A DNA stretch of 64,000 nucleotides. It comes from Rostratula benghalensis. Its lineage: Eukaryota; Chordata; Aves; Charadriiformes; Rostratulidae. This document shows, one piece after another, positions 22,965 through 36,500 of this stretch. Positions within the stretch are counted from its first letter, which is position 1. Each line of letters opens with the position of its first letter. The stretch lies in the NCBI GenBank assembly GCA_013399305.1, contig VXAI01000244.1, positions 91,564 to 155,563 on the forward strand. The letters run 5' to 3'. The translations under genes were made by a program, and so were the position numbers. The notes beneath the pieces were generated by a model that had not been told where the DNA came from, made no database searches, and saw nothing but the letters and a program-made list of their open reading frames with translations.

Positions 22965-23882
22965 CGGCCCAGGGACCAGCTGTCTCCGACCACTTCAGCT
23001 CCGAAACGGTTTTTGGCACTTCCTTCAGTCGCTTCAAAGAGGCAGTTTAAAGAGAAGCTGTTCTCCGTGCAGGGAAACTTTTGCATTTAGGTACTTCTCT
23101 TAAATCAGCATCTTTACCCACGATAGTCGAGCTAAAATGCAGGTGGTTTTTGTGCAAGGGTTGCTGGTTCCTCAGCAGGAGGGTTGGGGTTTGGGTGATA
23201 CCGACCTGGAACTGGCACTTGGGTTTTGCCTTGCACGGAGCCTGGGAAGAGCTGCAAACAGGAAGGGCAAACTATGAAAACTCTGTGGGGTGTTTTGGGT
23301 TTGGGGTTTTTTTTTTTTTTTTCAGAGCTTGACAGGGAGATAATTTCTTAAAATAGTCATTTGACTTGAAAATGCCTGTCTGCCTTCAGAGTATTGTATC
23401 AGCACTCTGTAATTTCTGCTGCTTTTGTAATTCTGTCCGAGGGGTAGTATTGCTTGGCGTAAAAAGAGACACCGTGCTATTTGAAGAGTTGAGGAGAGTG
23501 GCTGTGGAGCTGAGCGTGGCTGCTGCCACCAAATTCTGCACGGGTGGGAGTTCCATCGTTGCATTTTCTTACTGAAATGGTCTGTCATTAACTCGCACCA
23601 GTGCTAGCGCAGCCCTCGGATTCTGCAAGGGCTTCAACGTGGGGGCTGGTGAGACTTTTAGGCAGTGGCGGATGAAGCTGTGGAGAAACAGAAAGTAATG
23701 TGTTAGTAGTCAGAGCCCGTGCCTTTAGTGAGAAGTTATCTGAAATGAGGCAACTTATGGGGAAGTTTTAGATGGAGCTCCCTTGCCTTTGTGATATCTG
23801 CACCTCTTAATTTATAGAAGTGGTGGAGTTCACCCCGTCCCAAGTATGAAACGCTGTCTGATTATTCTGACATCATTATCAC

Positions 23883-23939
23883 GTTGCTATAGTGACTTCA
23901 TTACGCTGAGAATGCCATGCTCACATCCTGTTGCTATGG
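23883..23939. promoter_or_regulatory. Pair of RFX (X-box)-like sites
   Basis: GTTGCTATAGTGAC (23883-23896) and GTTGCTATGG (23930-23939) both match the RFX half-site GTTRCYATRG; the first also nearly completes the palindromic X-box. They start 47 bases apart, about five helical turns, and lie between the CpG island and the proposed first exon. Just upstream is a CRE-like TGACATCA. Binding is inferred from motif match only. Confidence 0.4.
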
Positions 23940-24238
23940 AAAAGATCAGCGTAATAAATAAAAACATTTAATGTTCTGTTCATCACTGTGGCAGAGAAAA
24001 AGGCCGTTGATTTTTGGATGTGATTGCCTGAAGACTGACAGCACGCTCCAGCAGAGGTTTTCCATGCGGAGTGAGAGACCGGGCAGATGTCGGGGGCGGC
24101 TCTCAGCAGCTCGCCCCTTCCTCCTCCCCGTTGTCCCGGGCAGCAGAGGTTGTGAAATCCTGGTTCTGGACATGAGAGCGCCTGTGTCGTTCTTCAAGGT
24201 GGAGTCGACAGGAAGCGCTGGGCTCGCGTACTCCGCTG

Positions 24239-24335
24239 CTAAAAATAATCTGTTTTCATGCGCAGTGTTTTCTGCGCCCCGGGAGGAGAGGAGTGTGTGT
24301 GTGTGCTCGGTCAGGCTGAGAGCAGCCCCAGCAAA
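24239..24335 (+). other. Possible alternative first exon region with MEF2/TATA-like box
   Basis: CTAAAAATAA at 24239-24248 fits the MEF2 consensus and also resembles a TATA box. About 90 bases downstream, CAAA|GTGAGT gives a good splice donor with the exon edge at 24335. Together these could define a short alternative noncoding first exon of RAP1A. There is no transcript evidence, so this is speculative. Confidence 0.25.
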
Positions 24336-24389
24336 GTGAGTTACACTTCTTAAAAAGTCAGTATTTCCTATGGCCTTTTTTAAACACGG

Positions 24390-24573
24390 GAGAGAGTGTC
24401 CGGAGGGTGGAGTTGGCCTGGTCTAGGGGCCCTGGAGGGTGCAAAGGGACCTGGATGGCAGCGAGCGGGAGCAAGCGGCGGTGGCAGAGCCAGAGCTGCG
24501 GCTGGGGGAGGAAGCGGAGGGGCGTCTCGTCAGTCTCCTCACGTGTCTGCGCTCTGCTGCGGCCCTTTTCAGG
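24390..24573 (+). other. RAP1A: RAP1A candidate 5' UTR exon 1 (noncoding; 5' edge unknown)
   Basis: A GC-rich stretch with several CpGs ends in the strong donor AGG|GTAAGT, with exon edge at 24573. Its composition (AGCGAGCGGGAGCAAGCGG, then GGGAGGAAGCGGAGG) resembles what I recall of mammalian RAP1A 5' UTR sequence. It contains an ATG at 24455-24457 whose frame stays open to the donor, so it would act as an upstream reading frame if transcription starts before it. The left edge given is a guess; cap mapping would settle it. Confidence 0.55.
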
Positions 24574-27500
24574 GTAAGTAGCTTTGCTGAAGGTTTTAAG
24601 AGGACTGTGTGCCAAACGGAGTAAGTTACTAGCACAGTGTAATTCCAGTGACACCTTCATGCTTTTATTTGGAGGCTGCTGTTTACGCAGTTTATCAAAA
24701 CGTTTACGGTGGAAACCATAAGCTGCACATACACAGCCGTAGCCTGTTTGTGATAGGTTTTGTGGCTGTTCATCCAGTCTGAGCACTGGTCTTGGAAAAA
24801 TCGAGATGTAATTAGACTGTAGTAGTGTAACAAGTAGACATACTCTAACATAAAAGTTTTAATTGTGTATTGAATCATAGTCTTAGGCATAAACAGCTCC
24901 AAACATTTGGTTGTTCTGTGTTGCAGTGTGCTTGTACCCTGCACGTGCACAGCGTGCACAGCACTCTGAACTTGTGCTCGGTGTTTAGAGTAGATGGCTT
25001 CTGTGTGACTTCACAGAGACTTCCAAAAAATCACCTTGCAGAGGAGTCCTAATACTCTGAGAACAGGGATGTGTCATCCATGTGAGAAAAGGAAGTGAAT
25101 CTTTTGAACAGACATTAAGTTTCAAACCTTTACTCTTTGTCTTTGAAATGTTTTTCACCTGTAGCTGAAGTTCAGAATTGCCCTTGGTGCGGGGTCACTT
25201 GTGACCTCTCTGGAAGCAGCTCAGGAGAGCGTGGCTGGGCTCTGCCAGGGATCCAGATCAAAACTTCTTTGAGGATAATATGGGAGACTTCCTATTTACC
25301 CCCTTCTTTTCAGTTCTGATGAGCCAAACTAACGTTAAACGTCAGGCACTCCTGGTAGCTCTGTGTGCTCAGTTCTGCAGAAGCAGATTTGAGGGAGACC
25401 TTTTTAGAACTTGGTCAAGTCCTGGGGTTGTGTTTTGATTTTATTTTTTTTTTAGGCCTTGATTTGAGGTTGGTTTTGTTTGTTCTGTTTTTTAAAGAGG
25501 AGATAGAGATGGTGATTAGAGTACAGCCCGAATTCATTTTATGCTGAGCTCTGAAATAGTTTTGAATTTGCTTTTACTGTTTTATTTAAAAGGTAGTAGG
25601 AAATTAAACAGATTTTTAATGAAAGCATCTTCTTAAAGGGTTGCTCATAAATCCCAGTGTCAATTTTTACTTAGGCATTTGTGTGTGCACTTTGAAGAAG
25701 CTTCTGAGCCTGGAAACAGGACCCCTGATGGCTGAGCTAAGTAAGGATGTTAGAAAGTTGGAAGAAAAGTTAATCTTGCCGAGGTATCTTGTTCAGTCCA
25801 GTCTGTCGTCTTCAGATGCTGAGACTTGTGTGAGGTGTTTGCTGTTACTTGCTGCCGTCCTGGGGCCTGGTGGCAGCCAGGATGTGAGATTATTTGTGTT
25901 CCTCCTAAACTGCTTTCCGGGTATAAATTAATGCCCTAAAAAGTGCAGCTCTCAAACAGGTTTCTCCTTGGACTTTATCCCAGTACCAGAAGTGCAGCGA
26001 GGGTAAAGGAGGACGTAGCTGCCGGCTGGAAGGAGACTGCAGCTCTGTTAACCCATGGCCGGGTGTTCCTCCTGACTGATTCTCTGCAACACAGTCCTGT
26101 GTTATAAGAGTAATACCTTAAGATGCATAAGAGTTTTTTCCTTTCTCCATTAGATTTCTTGTTTTACCTCAGACAAGCTCTGCAGAATGTACGGTTGCTT
26201 TTGATGCACGAACTAGACAAGGTCTTAGCATAAGTGCTGGTTCTCCTCGCCGTACCCTTGGTTTTTTTAAAAATGCAAATAATACGCTTTTTAAGGTTGC
26301 TGTGTAGTTAGTAAACCTGGCATTTGACACAGCTTTTGATCCAGTAATGTAAGATTTTTAAGAGGAATCTGGTTATAGTATATCAGAAATGGTGGTTTAT
26401 TTGTATTTCATGGATTATCCCCAGGACTGAAAGCAGCTACAAGAGTAAATGGCTTTAATGTGAGCTCTGGGGCTGCACCCGAGTGCGCTTGGAGTTGCTT
26501 TGCTTTTGCTCAGGGGTCAGAGCAGGCCATGAAGAAGCATTCTCCAAGGTCAGCATGGATTTGCTGTGGGTGACAGTCCCCAGGGGGGACAGCAGGTAGT
26601 AGATAGTGTCTTCCATGTGCAAAAAAAGGGATTTTTCAATTAACATGTGATAAGATGTGTGAAGTAGTTGTTCTGTGCCTGTTGAGACCAGTTCACCCTG
26701 TGCTGTTAGCAGAGGAAATGGAGAATGCTTGACGAAAGCTGCTCCTGGATGAGGCAGGTACGTTCTGGAACCTCGTGGTGGGAGTTTGGTTTCACCCCAG
26801 CTTTCTCAGAGTCTCGGTGAGCCGTGGCCCTGCTCGGAGCCTGTCGTGTTGTGTCGCTGGGTAGAGCGAGATGCAGGGCGAGTTCCAGCGACCAGAGCTT
26901 CAGGCTGTGGTTTCATGGTGAGCAAATGCAGCTCCACACCCCGCTGTCCCCCTTGCTCTGATGTTTGCATTGAGGTCAGTCAGGGAGCTCTGTTAGCTGG
27001 GAACCGAGCTAGTCCCGAAAAATATCTGTGTCGTCTTCAGCCAGATCTCTTCTGGCCGTGACTCACGGCGTGGTTGTGCAAGTGCTGGTCGAGGGAAGGA
27101 GTTGTAAAGAGAACTGTAGTTCCTGCCTGTGTCTGACTTATGCAGTGTCTTTCTGTCACTCTTGTGCTGGGGCTGCCGTGGAGGTGATGCAATGCCTTCT
27201 GCTTTCCCTGCTGTGTCTGGAGAGAGCCTGACCTGCTGCTGCTCTGGGTGGTGGGTAGGTAGGGGAATATTTGCTCTCTGTCCTCAGTGGTAACAGAGTG
27301 TTATTTGCAAGGAACAGGCTGCATTTGTGGAAGTTTATATCAAGCTGCATCTCTGTTGCAACAAATTTAGGGTCTTCACTTTTCAGTTTTTCTAGTTGGT
27401 GCTGCTTGTTGTGTTGGTGACTTTAGAGACATCACCTCTGAGTTGGGTTGACATGTCTGCTGGCTGATGGAAACCATCTGCAGATAAATGGCTCATTATC

Positions 27501-30500
27501 AGAAGATAGCCATGCTTTCCTGTAATAATGATAATTTCTTTAATTATTGTGTATTTTCTGAGGTCCCTTCTGAAGAGAGGGAAGAGCAGGGAGAAGCTGA
27601 GCAGACCCTGGTGACCCTGGAGCATCAGTCAAGAGGGGACAGTACCTGGGATTGATGCTGGAGCACCTTGTCCTGGTGCTGGAGCTGGCATTTCACTTCC
27701 AGCTGTGATATGAGATGACTCCTGATCTCCAGAGCTCTGAACAGGACAGAGGGTGGTTACTGAGAGATCGCTTCTCCCCTTGCAAATACTGCAATAATTA
27801 AGGTTGTCTAAAGTAGTCCATTTAATGATACTAAGCTGAAGAGGCTGTGGGAAGATGGGTGGTGTTCAAGGAGGAGGCACTGAGTGTTACATTCCTAATC
27901 AGAAATGGTGTGTTTAAACTTAAATTGCATTCACCTGCTGTGGGAAGATCCTCCGAGGTGTGTGTGGGAAGAAGTGGGGCACCAGAAGCCTTCCCTGATT
28001 GCGATCACTCCTCGTTGCGGGGTTTAGAACCTCTGGATCTGCAGGTGGTGCCTCTCCTTAAAGGTGAGAAGTTTCCCCTGTGCCCAGGGCACGGCAGAGG
28101 GCTCTCCTCCATCGCCCCGGCCGCTGGAGCCGGCAGGGGAGCTCCGTGCCGGTCTGAAGGCGGGCACACGAAGCTGGTGTTTTGAGGTGTGTTCCTGCCC
28201 CGCTGCGAGCGGCCCAGCAGGTCCCGGGTGGTGTTTTGGGAAATACCGGCTGGACCTGCACAGGCACTTCCAGCACCGCTGGGGTGGCTTTGCCGTGAGC
28301 CCGGGGAAAGCGCGTATTTAATGGCTGTGATTGAGAAATCCTGACGCTGACAGAAGCAGACCTTGGTGTGTTTTGAAAACTGCTGTTTGTTGTCTTCTGA
28401 TGAACAAAGTCCTTGTTCCGGGGGGAGGGGGGGAAGTCTGACCCTCCTCGGTGCTTTTGTAATGGAGAAGCAGCAGGTAACACTCAGCAAAAAAGGACCC
28501 CCGAGGGCTGCTCACAGCCCAGGGCTGCAGGTGGTGGACGTGGCTTTTCACTTTGTTTGACTGAAAATACCAGGAGCCAGGCAATAGCAGTCCTGTTGAG
28601 CAGGTGGCCCTGAGTCATTATGCTTTGTTATTTATTTTGAATATTGATAAGAAGGAAAATATTTAAATCCATCTGGGGCCCTGAAACAAGAGCACTGGGT
28701 ATGTCCACAGGAGTGGTTGGGCTGTGGCTGAAACGTAGCTTTATTAATGGCTTAAATGAGGTGGTCAAAAATATATGCTATACAGAAAATATATTACGTG
28801 GTACGCTCATGTAAGGAGTAGGTAATTGTTGCCCTGTCAAAAGTTACTGGGAAAAAACCTGCTTTTTGGACATGCCATGCATCAAGTAGCACACATGATG
28901 TTCATGGAGCGGTTGTGTTGCTTCACTGCTGCTGCTGGAGCCTTGCAGAAAAACAGGCAGGGGCTTTTCACTGGAGAGTGGCTGGAGCTGCAAACCCCAG
29001 GCTGGCTGGAGTGTTTGGGGTTTTTTTGGGTTTTTTTTGGTTGAAATATTTGTTGGATCCAGCGATGTTGTGTTCTGGAGTGTTCTAATACTGAAAAAAT
29101 CTGAATTTGTCATATTTAAATCAGGGTAGTACATGTGAACTCATAGCTCTGAAATCTGCTCTTTAAAAAGATCTGAGCATCTGTGGCTGGAGCTGGGAGC
29201 GCTCCCTGCCTCTACAAGTAAGACCTCTGTTAGTTTTTGTCCAAGGGAATGATCTCTCTGGAGTCAGGCATCTGACACACTTCTAACACGTTGGCTGGAA
29301 ACAGACCCTTCCTCTGGAAAGCCCTGAGAATGTGGGAGGAGCAGTTCGGCTGGATGTATTGGTTGCAGTCCCTTTTATGTTGCTTTTCATGTAATACTCT
29401 TTTCTCTAATGCAAATAAACTTGTAGTTGTAGGGAGGGACTGCTGAGAAGAGGAAGACTTTCATTACGGACAGCTGACATGCAGAATAATATCTTTTTAC
29501 GTGTCACCTACCACGTGATAGTTTAAAGTAAATCATAGGTCACTGGGTGAGGTTATTTCTGGCGCAATTCTCCTTTTTTGCATAAGTAGTGCCATTCCAG
29601 CACATCTTGCTGTGCCCTGAGAACTGCTGGGTTAGTATGTGCTGGGTAACCGCTACCAGGCCTGGAGAACAGAAACCTGCGTGGATTTATGACATAAATA
29701 CAGGGGAAGATAAAATAAATTTAGCCAATTGTTGCTTTCTGCTTTGGATTCTAACACTCATTGTAGATGAAAATAGCATTAAGATTAAAGATACAGACTG
29801 CAGCAGTTGCAGACAGCATTTCTCATGAAATATTGATGCGTTTAGGGATTTTAGCTCATCAGATCACTTATAAAGTCATAGGCGCTCCAGTCTTATTATG
29901 TCCTTGTCTTGTTTCACAAATTTGCTGCATTGGCACATTGATCTCTAGAATGCACTCAAATTTAGAATGAAGCTGTTCCAGGAACTTAATTTAAAATGAT
30001 CAAACAGATGTTTTAGCGCTCCAGGGCACTTTCCTCAATGGTGCTATTCCAAGAAAGCGGGTCTTTTCTTTTATTCTGTAATTTCAGTACTCTGTAGCCT
30101 CTGTCTTTGCTCTGAATCATGAGGAGGGTGTTGAGTCCGACTGCACCTCGCAGCAGCGCGGTCACTGAGCATGGGAGCAACTGAGTCACACCTAGAGAGC
30201 TGAGAGGCTGACACTTCTGTTATTCTGCTTTTCACACCAAGTTCACGTTAGCTGCATCTCTATGGGCAGAAGTTTAGAACAGTTCCTATATATATTTTAA
30301 AACCAGTGGGGATATTGCCTGTGCATGTGTATGGGTGATGTACTTGTAGATTTACGTAGAAAAAGCAGTTGAATGGGAGTTTTACCGTGGATGGAAGGGT
30401 GTGCTAATGGAAATGGAAAGCACAAAAATTGAGAATAACGGCAATTAACATTCAAATTCAGTGTGGTATGTTCTCAGGTCTTGCTCAGAGTCAGAACTGA

Positions 30501-33500
30501 CTGTCTCCAGGCCATATGCTGAACAAATTTGCATGCTAATATGGGAGAGCTTTTTTTCCTATTGCCTTATGTCTTATCATTTCAAGGACATAGTAATAAT
30601 AATAAGAGTCGTCCTGTTCCTGTTTGAATACTGTTGGTGAGGCAGAGGGGGAGAGCTGGCTGATGCCAGCGGTACTCATCGTTAGCTGCTGTAGGATGTG
30701 TCCTCCCTTCCTCGTGAGTTAAACACAGCACCTCTTCTGGGAGCAGGGCTCCAACTGCCCGTGGTTTCTTCTGTTGTTGGCTAAAAGACAGCTGTGTAAT
30801 GATCTGTTTGGCTTGTAATCGAGCTTGACCTATAAATCCTGAAATGGCTCATATAAAACTGATTTAAACTATCAGACCTGTTTCCTTTAGGGGTTAGTGG
30901 CACCTTTTATTTTCCATAAAGGAAATTCCAGGATGAATTGTCAAAGTAGTTTTGCCCTTTTAAGCTGTCCTGGTTTGAGGACCATGACATAAGCCCAGCA
31001 GATTCTGGAGGATTTAAAAACTTCGGGGAAACCCTGGAGCAGAGGCCAGCTCTGCCAGCGGTTGGGTTCTCCACTCTTCTGGCCTGAAAACTCTTGTGAA
31101 TCCCTTGGGGCTCCAGCACTGAAGTGTTAATAACACTTTTGAATATTCCTTCGGCTAAAATCTTCATATAGAAAAAAAATTCATTTTGTTGTAAAATAAA
31201 ATTCGGTTCCCCTCTGCCCCCAGGTTCCAGGAAGCGGCATTAAGGGACTGAGCTAAGTACTGAAGGATTAAGTACCATACTAAATAACTCCATTTCTTTA
31301 TAAAAAGTAATGAAGCTATTACTTTTTTCTCTATTTTATGTTAATTCTTTACATTAACTTACTGCTGTTCAGGTTGCTATCAAGCCTTAAAATTTGCCGT
31401 GCAAGTATTTCAAGAGGTGCTGACTGTACGTAGGTACTCGTTACGTGGGTACCCCTTGCTGTAGGGGTTTTATTTAAACTGATAAACAATGTAGTATTAA
31501 TAAGTGGCCATATGGTAAGTGGGGCTTTTCATTCAAAAAATCGTTGTTAAAACAGGCGTTTCATTAGCAGCAGTTGTGTGGGAACGAGGGGTGTTGTGGT
31601 TGCTCGTGGCTGACGCATTAAGGAGTGAAGTATTTCTAAGGCAGTGAAAATCTAGGCTGCAGATGTAAACCTGACCTTTAGATAGGTCTGCATGGTCAGA
31701 CCCAGTATACACACACAAACTGATTATTGCAGCTTTGCCAGTGAGACTTAAAGAATTTTAATATTTTCTGGAATTTGTAAGTTAGCCCAGCCTCCTGGAA
31801 AGCTGGGCAGTGTTCATGCTCACAGATGACATGTTTTTTAGAGGCTTAATATTAGTCTTAGAATGTATCACTGAGGGGTAGAAATACATTTGAAAGGCAC
31901 TTTAAACCCCTACAGTTTTTTCAAGAAGTTTGAAAGAAAGTTGAATCAGGAGGAAACTCTATCCATTTCTCCATCAAATATACAATGCTGGAGACCAACA
32001 GATCAAAATAGGGCCAGCTGGATTCAGCCCCCAGCGGTGACCAGTGCCTGGTCCTTGTTACTGCAGAAAGAAAAAAAAGCACAAGCTGAAATTGCAGTGA
32101 CAATCTACCTGCCTCATGTCACTTATTTACTCTAATTATATAAACCAGGAAGAACATAGTTAAGAACGTTGCCAAGCTACTATCAGCACAGCAAATTATT
32201 CCTACCGACTGTAATGTAGTTGTGTTTTGCTACGACTGAGCCTCCTAGAGTCTGTCTGGAATTTAATCTGTTTTAAAAAAAGGTCAGAACATTTTACTTT
32301 CCACGAAAGAAAGTGGAGGAAAAAAACTTTATAGGGCTTAAAACTCAGTGTCAAGTTGTGGATGTGGCTGACAACGGATGGAGCAAGCCCCGTAACTGGC
32401 TTCTGTGCCTAATGGTTCTGCCCTTTGCCGCTGCCGTGTTTTGCTGGTGAGGAAAGGGGGAAAGGAAATGGTTTTCTTTTCTTCTTGTGAAAAAGCTGCC
32501 GAGAACTCCTCTGGTTTGTGTAAAGCCCTCCACCAAAAGTACTTGAGTGGCTCTGGATGAGAAGTGGCCGAGTGGGGCCGTGATGTGGCAGAGGAAGACC
32601 TGGGCTCTGCCACCCGGGCACCGGCAGTCGGCTACACAACGCTTCCTGTGAAGCTGTTTTATACCCGTAATTGAGAAAAGCCTGTTTGCTCCTAAATCTG
32701 CACCGCTTGGGTGGATGTCTGCCCTGCAGCTTGCCCATCAGTGCTCATTAGTATTGAGTTTGCTGCAGCCCGTCCTGCGGGGACGCTGCCAGCTGCAGTA
32801 ACGTGGCGCTTGGGCTAATTTGGGGATGCAGAGCGTGCTGGGCTTTGAGGTTTGCTTCTGGCTCCCTCTCCCCGTCTTTGTCCGCCTGGCACACATCCCT
32901 AGCAACTTACTGCAAATGCAGACCAATAGGACAAAAAATAAATTAGCCATTTCAGAAGGGCGAGCTTGAGCTGCCCAAAGCACTGGCTCCTTGCCCGGGG
33001 AGCTCCTGTCGCACAGGGGTCTGAGAGGGGAAGGGGGCAGCCGCTGCCGTAGAACTTCAGCTTAAACTGGGAAGTTCAGCGTGAAGCTGCCTGCAGAGGA
33101 GGTTACAGACTGAGGGGGATCAATCTCAACGTGTTTTCCTTCAAACCACTCCTTCAAGTTACAGAATTAGTGTGGTTTCCCAAGGAGTGGGAGACCCTGT
33201 GCTGCTGGGGCTCGTGTCAGGAATTTGCTGGGAGCTCCCCCGGGCACAGCAGGAGGGGACAGCTCTGCTGCCCCAGGACTTCACTCCCTGCGGCTGGCAC
33301 TGTCCTGGTGCAGGACGTGGGGAGTTGGGGTGGTTCTGAGGAGCACAGGGTCAGGGCTTGGGCTCCTGAGAATGGATGTGGGCAAGGTTTGAAGGCAAGG
33401 TCTCTTGTTGTTTCCAGTTGAACACTGCAGGTGACAGCTCAGGACAATGTCAATGTTCTCTTGTGCTTCCAAGTACCTCTTTGCTTACCTGGCTGCCACA

Positions 33501-36500
33501 GGCTCCATTTCTCACCTGTGCTTCTCACTGGGGTGTTTCTCTTTTTATCTAGTACTTAAAAACAGAAACCCCCTAATAGTGTATTTAGATTTAAATTAGT
33601 GAATAGTGATCGCCTCTCACTTGGGCAAGGAATGTTATTAAAACATTACTGCCTTCTTGTTTGTAAATGTACAAATTACTGGTGACAGTTCCCTTCTATA
33701 AATACTAAACTGCTGCAATATCAAAACGCTCCTATGCTTCTCACTCATGACTGGGTCCAGTTCATAGTTCTCTGTTAAAATGCATTTCAGCCCAGTAGTG
33801 GCTCAGGATCAGGTTCAGTCCCTGAGTCTGGCAGGGAATTGGAGCTCACTCGTGAGTTGCTTCAGTTCTTCACGTACCGAGGCTTCCCCAGGGGTACCTG
33901 TGGTTCTGAGTGTCCAAAATAACCTCTTTGCTAATCCTGAAGTTACCGAGGGAGAAAATAGGTCGATTAGGCAATATAAATTCCTGCCTGGAACCAAAAC
34001 ATTTTCCTTGTTTTTTACAAGAAATAACACAGGTTTTGGCCCGTTAAATTTAGAACAAAGGCGTGTGAATCTGGAGGGGCTGGTGGTGCAGAAGCAGAAA
34101 CGCTCTGCAGTTGGGCACCCGCTTATCCAGAGTTAGGTACACACTTGTTGCCTTGACCTGTTCTGTGATTTCATGCCAAAAGCAGTCAGTGGAAATGGTA
34201 ATGCTTTTATTGTTAAAACTATAAAATTGAGGGTGAGATTCCTGCCATAATATATAAAAGATGTGTGCTGTTATATAAAGTTAATATATAAAACAGGTTT
34301 ACTTGGGTCTCAGATATCAGAGTGATAACGAGCAATAAAATAGAGGCAGACTCTGAAGTTTGTGTGAATGGAAGTTTGTCAAATTGTACTTTAAAGTCCT
34401 GTTAAGTCCCTGCTTTCTGTGTACTCTTGCCTTCCCCTGCTCTCATCTCTGCTGCTGGTGGCCGCAGGCTCCGTGCGGGAGGTTCCTCTGTGCCCCCCCT
34501 TGGGAAGGCCAGTGAGTCCGTGGCAGTGATTTATCATTTGAGTAAATGACACACGAAGTAGTGGGGTAAGTCTGCGGCGGTGTTTGTCTCGTCACATTTT
34601 TAGGGGAGCTCTCTGTTAATTAATTGTGCAATTTGCAGATGAACACCCTGTCATTTGTGATCCACCATCCCTCTTCCTGACGCGTTGCTGTAGCTCGTGT
34701 GTAACGATTGCGTAATTGTTGACAGCTTTGATTAATATTAGGGAAGTATTTAATGTGCTTTCAACCTCATTGGGTAATTTAATATCTAAGAACATGCTGT
34801 ATAACAAATAACTAATTAGGGAGCAGCCGGTGAGCGGGGCTGTCCCTCGGCAGAGCCGGAGCTGGGCGGCCCGGCCAACGCGGAGCCGCTGGCAATTTAC
34901 AGCCCGTGTTTGGCAAGTGCTGGTCCTCGGTGGAGCCAAGGGGAGAGCCCAGGTCTCGTGTTTCCAGCCTTCCCTGCGGTGGCTTTCTTTCTGTGTGCTT
35001 TTTTAATTGTGGAAGGGATCCGTCTGGTTTTGTGTGATTTGGATCAGCGTAAATCTTGTCTTTGCAGAAGTGCTGGATTTGCCTTTGTTTTGCTCTGAGT
35101 AACGGAGGGAGCATTGAGCAATAGTCTGGTTTTTGTTTTTTTTTTTTTTTTAAACTAAATCCACCCCTTTTCATGGCCTAGTTTATAGTAACTTAAACTG
35201 GCACGAAGAACATTTACAAGTTCAAAATTAAACAGGTTTGTTTACAGTAGCTGTGATTCAGTATTTGCCTGCCAGGGTAAAAATAAGTGGGAGAGTGGCT
35301 GTAACGTCCCAAGGCTCAGACCTCTCCCGGGGAAGGCGATGCCCCTGGGGTGGCGGGGCCGGCCCGGGAGGGAGGTGCTGGAGCTCGCACACGTCTGGGT
35401 GTCTCTCTCCCCGGTCTGTAAAGTGCTGACAGCACGTTTTCCCCCCAACACGTGAAATGTTTTGGTTTCCGCATGTGCAAAGCAGGCCGCTAGAAAAAGG
35501 GAGGCCTGGGTGATGGGGGATGAGCGAGGCAGCACTCAGGAGGAGCTGACTCTCGTCTCCCTTCCCTGCAGCCGGGTGGGTGGTGTTGCTCCTTGCCCCT
35601 CTCCCCGGGACAGCACCGTACACCTTCCCGGGACGCAGCAGGGGAGGGAGACCGGTGCGGGGCTGGGAGCGCAGGTGGCTGCGGCGGCTGCACCTCGTGA
35701 GGCTGTTTCACCCTGGCGCTTGTGGTTTGGGGTGTGCTCCTCCGGGGCCTCGCTTCTCTCTGTTCCTCGTCTCTCATCCGTTTTTGAACTAGGGCTGTGC
35801 CTCCTGCTTCTGGAGTGATAATGCAGCCTGGGTTGCTGAGCTGTCACCTCTCTGCAGTCCTGGCCCTGAGACGCTGTCACTGCTTTTGCTAAAACTCCCT
35901 GGTTTCAGGTCTGTAGAAGCTGCATCCAAGAAAAGCTTGGAGCAAGAGCTGCCAGAATGAGCTCTGCTTTGCTTTAGATCACCTTCTCATTGTATTGGGG
36001 AAAATATTCCATAAGGACTATGACAGATTCATTATCTGTTTCTAACACACTTTGATTTCTGTGGCTCCAAGGGGTACATGCCCGTGGTTCTAGGGCGTTG
36101 GGTGCAGAGCTGCTTAAAAAATCTGTTTTCAAAAAAACAAATTACTAAGTTTTCATTTCAACTTCCAGTACGCTAAAAGGGGAACACTTGCTTCTTTTAT
36201 CCCTTGGAAGCTTTCAGAAATGCTCTTGGGAAGAGCAAGTAGCCACATAAAGCCAGGCTGTCTCAGCTGGGGCTTGAAGGACCGGGGCCACTTTCCAAGG
36301 GCTTGTCTCGCCGTGTCCCCAGAGATCCGTAGAGGTCTGGAGCAGCCGGGTGAGGGTTTGATGAATCCGGTTTGCCAGAATGGATGGAGTCTGTTGATCT
36401 GTTAAAAAGTGGCCGTGCCTGTTTAAACCTACCAACTGGAGGTGTGTTCAGCATCAGATGGAAGCCCAGCCAGTGCCCTCGGTGGCGTTCCCAGCCCCAC

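Larger units (their letters stand above)
21540..22990. promoter_or_regulatory. CpG island, probable RAP1A promoter region (contains assembly gap)
   Basis: From about 21540 the sequence becomes very rich in GC and CpG, including runs such as GCGGCCGCCATGG and CGGCGGGAGGGG, and stays so on both sides of the gap until about 22990. It is the largest such island in the window and lies 1.6 kb upstream of the proposed RAP1A first exon in the right orientation. Broadly expressed genes such as RAP1A usually start in a CpG island. The actual start sites may lie in the missing bases. Whether the island serves RAP1A, an upstream alternative first exon, or also an antisense transcript cannot be decided here. 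Confidence 0.7.

Noticed and set aside
21553..23103. Very long frames (up to 516 codons) on both strands across the CpG island
   Set aside because: They cross the 510-base gap, so a third of each is unknown residues. The rest is GC-driven low complexity, including poly-Ser, poly-Pro, poly-Glu and poly-Arg from the TCC repeat.
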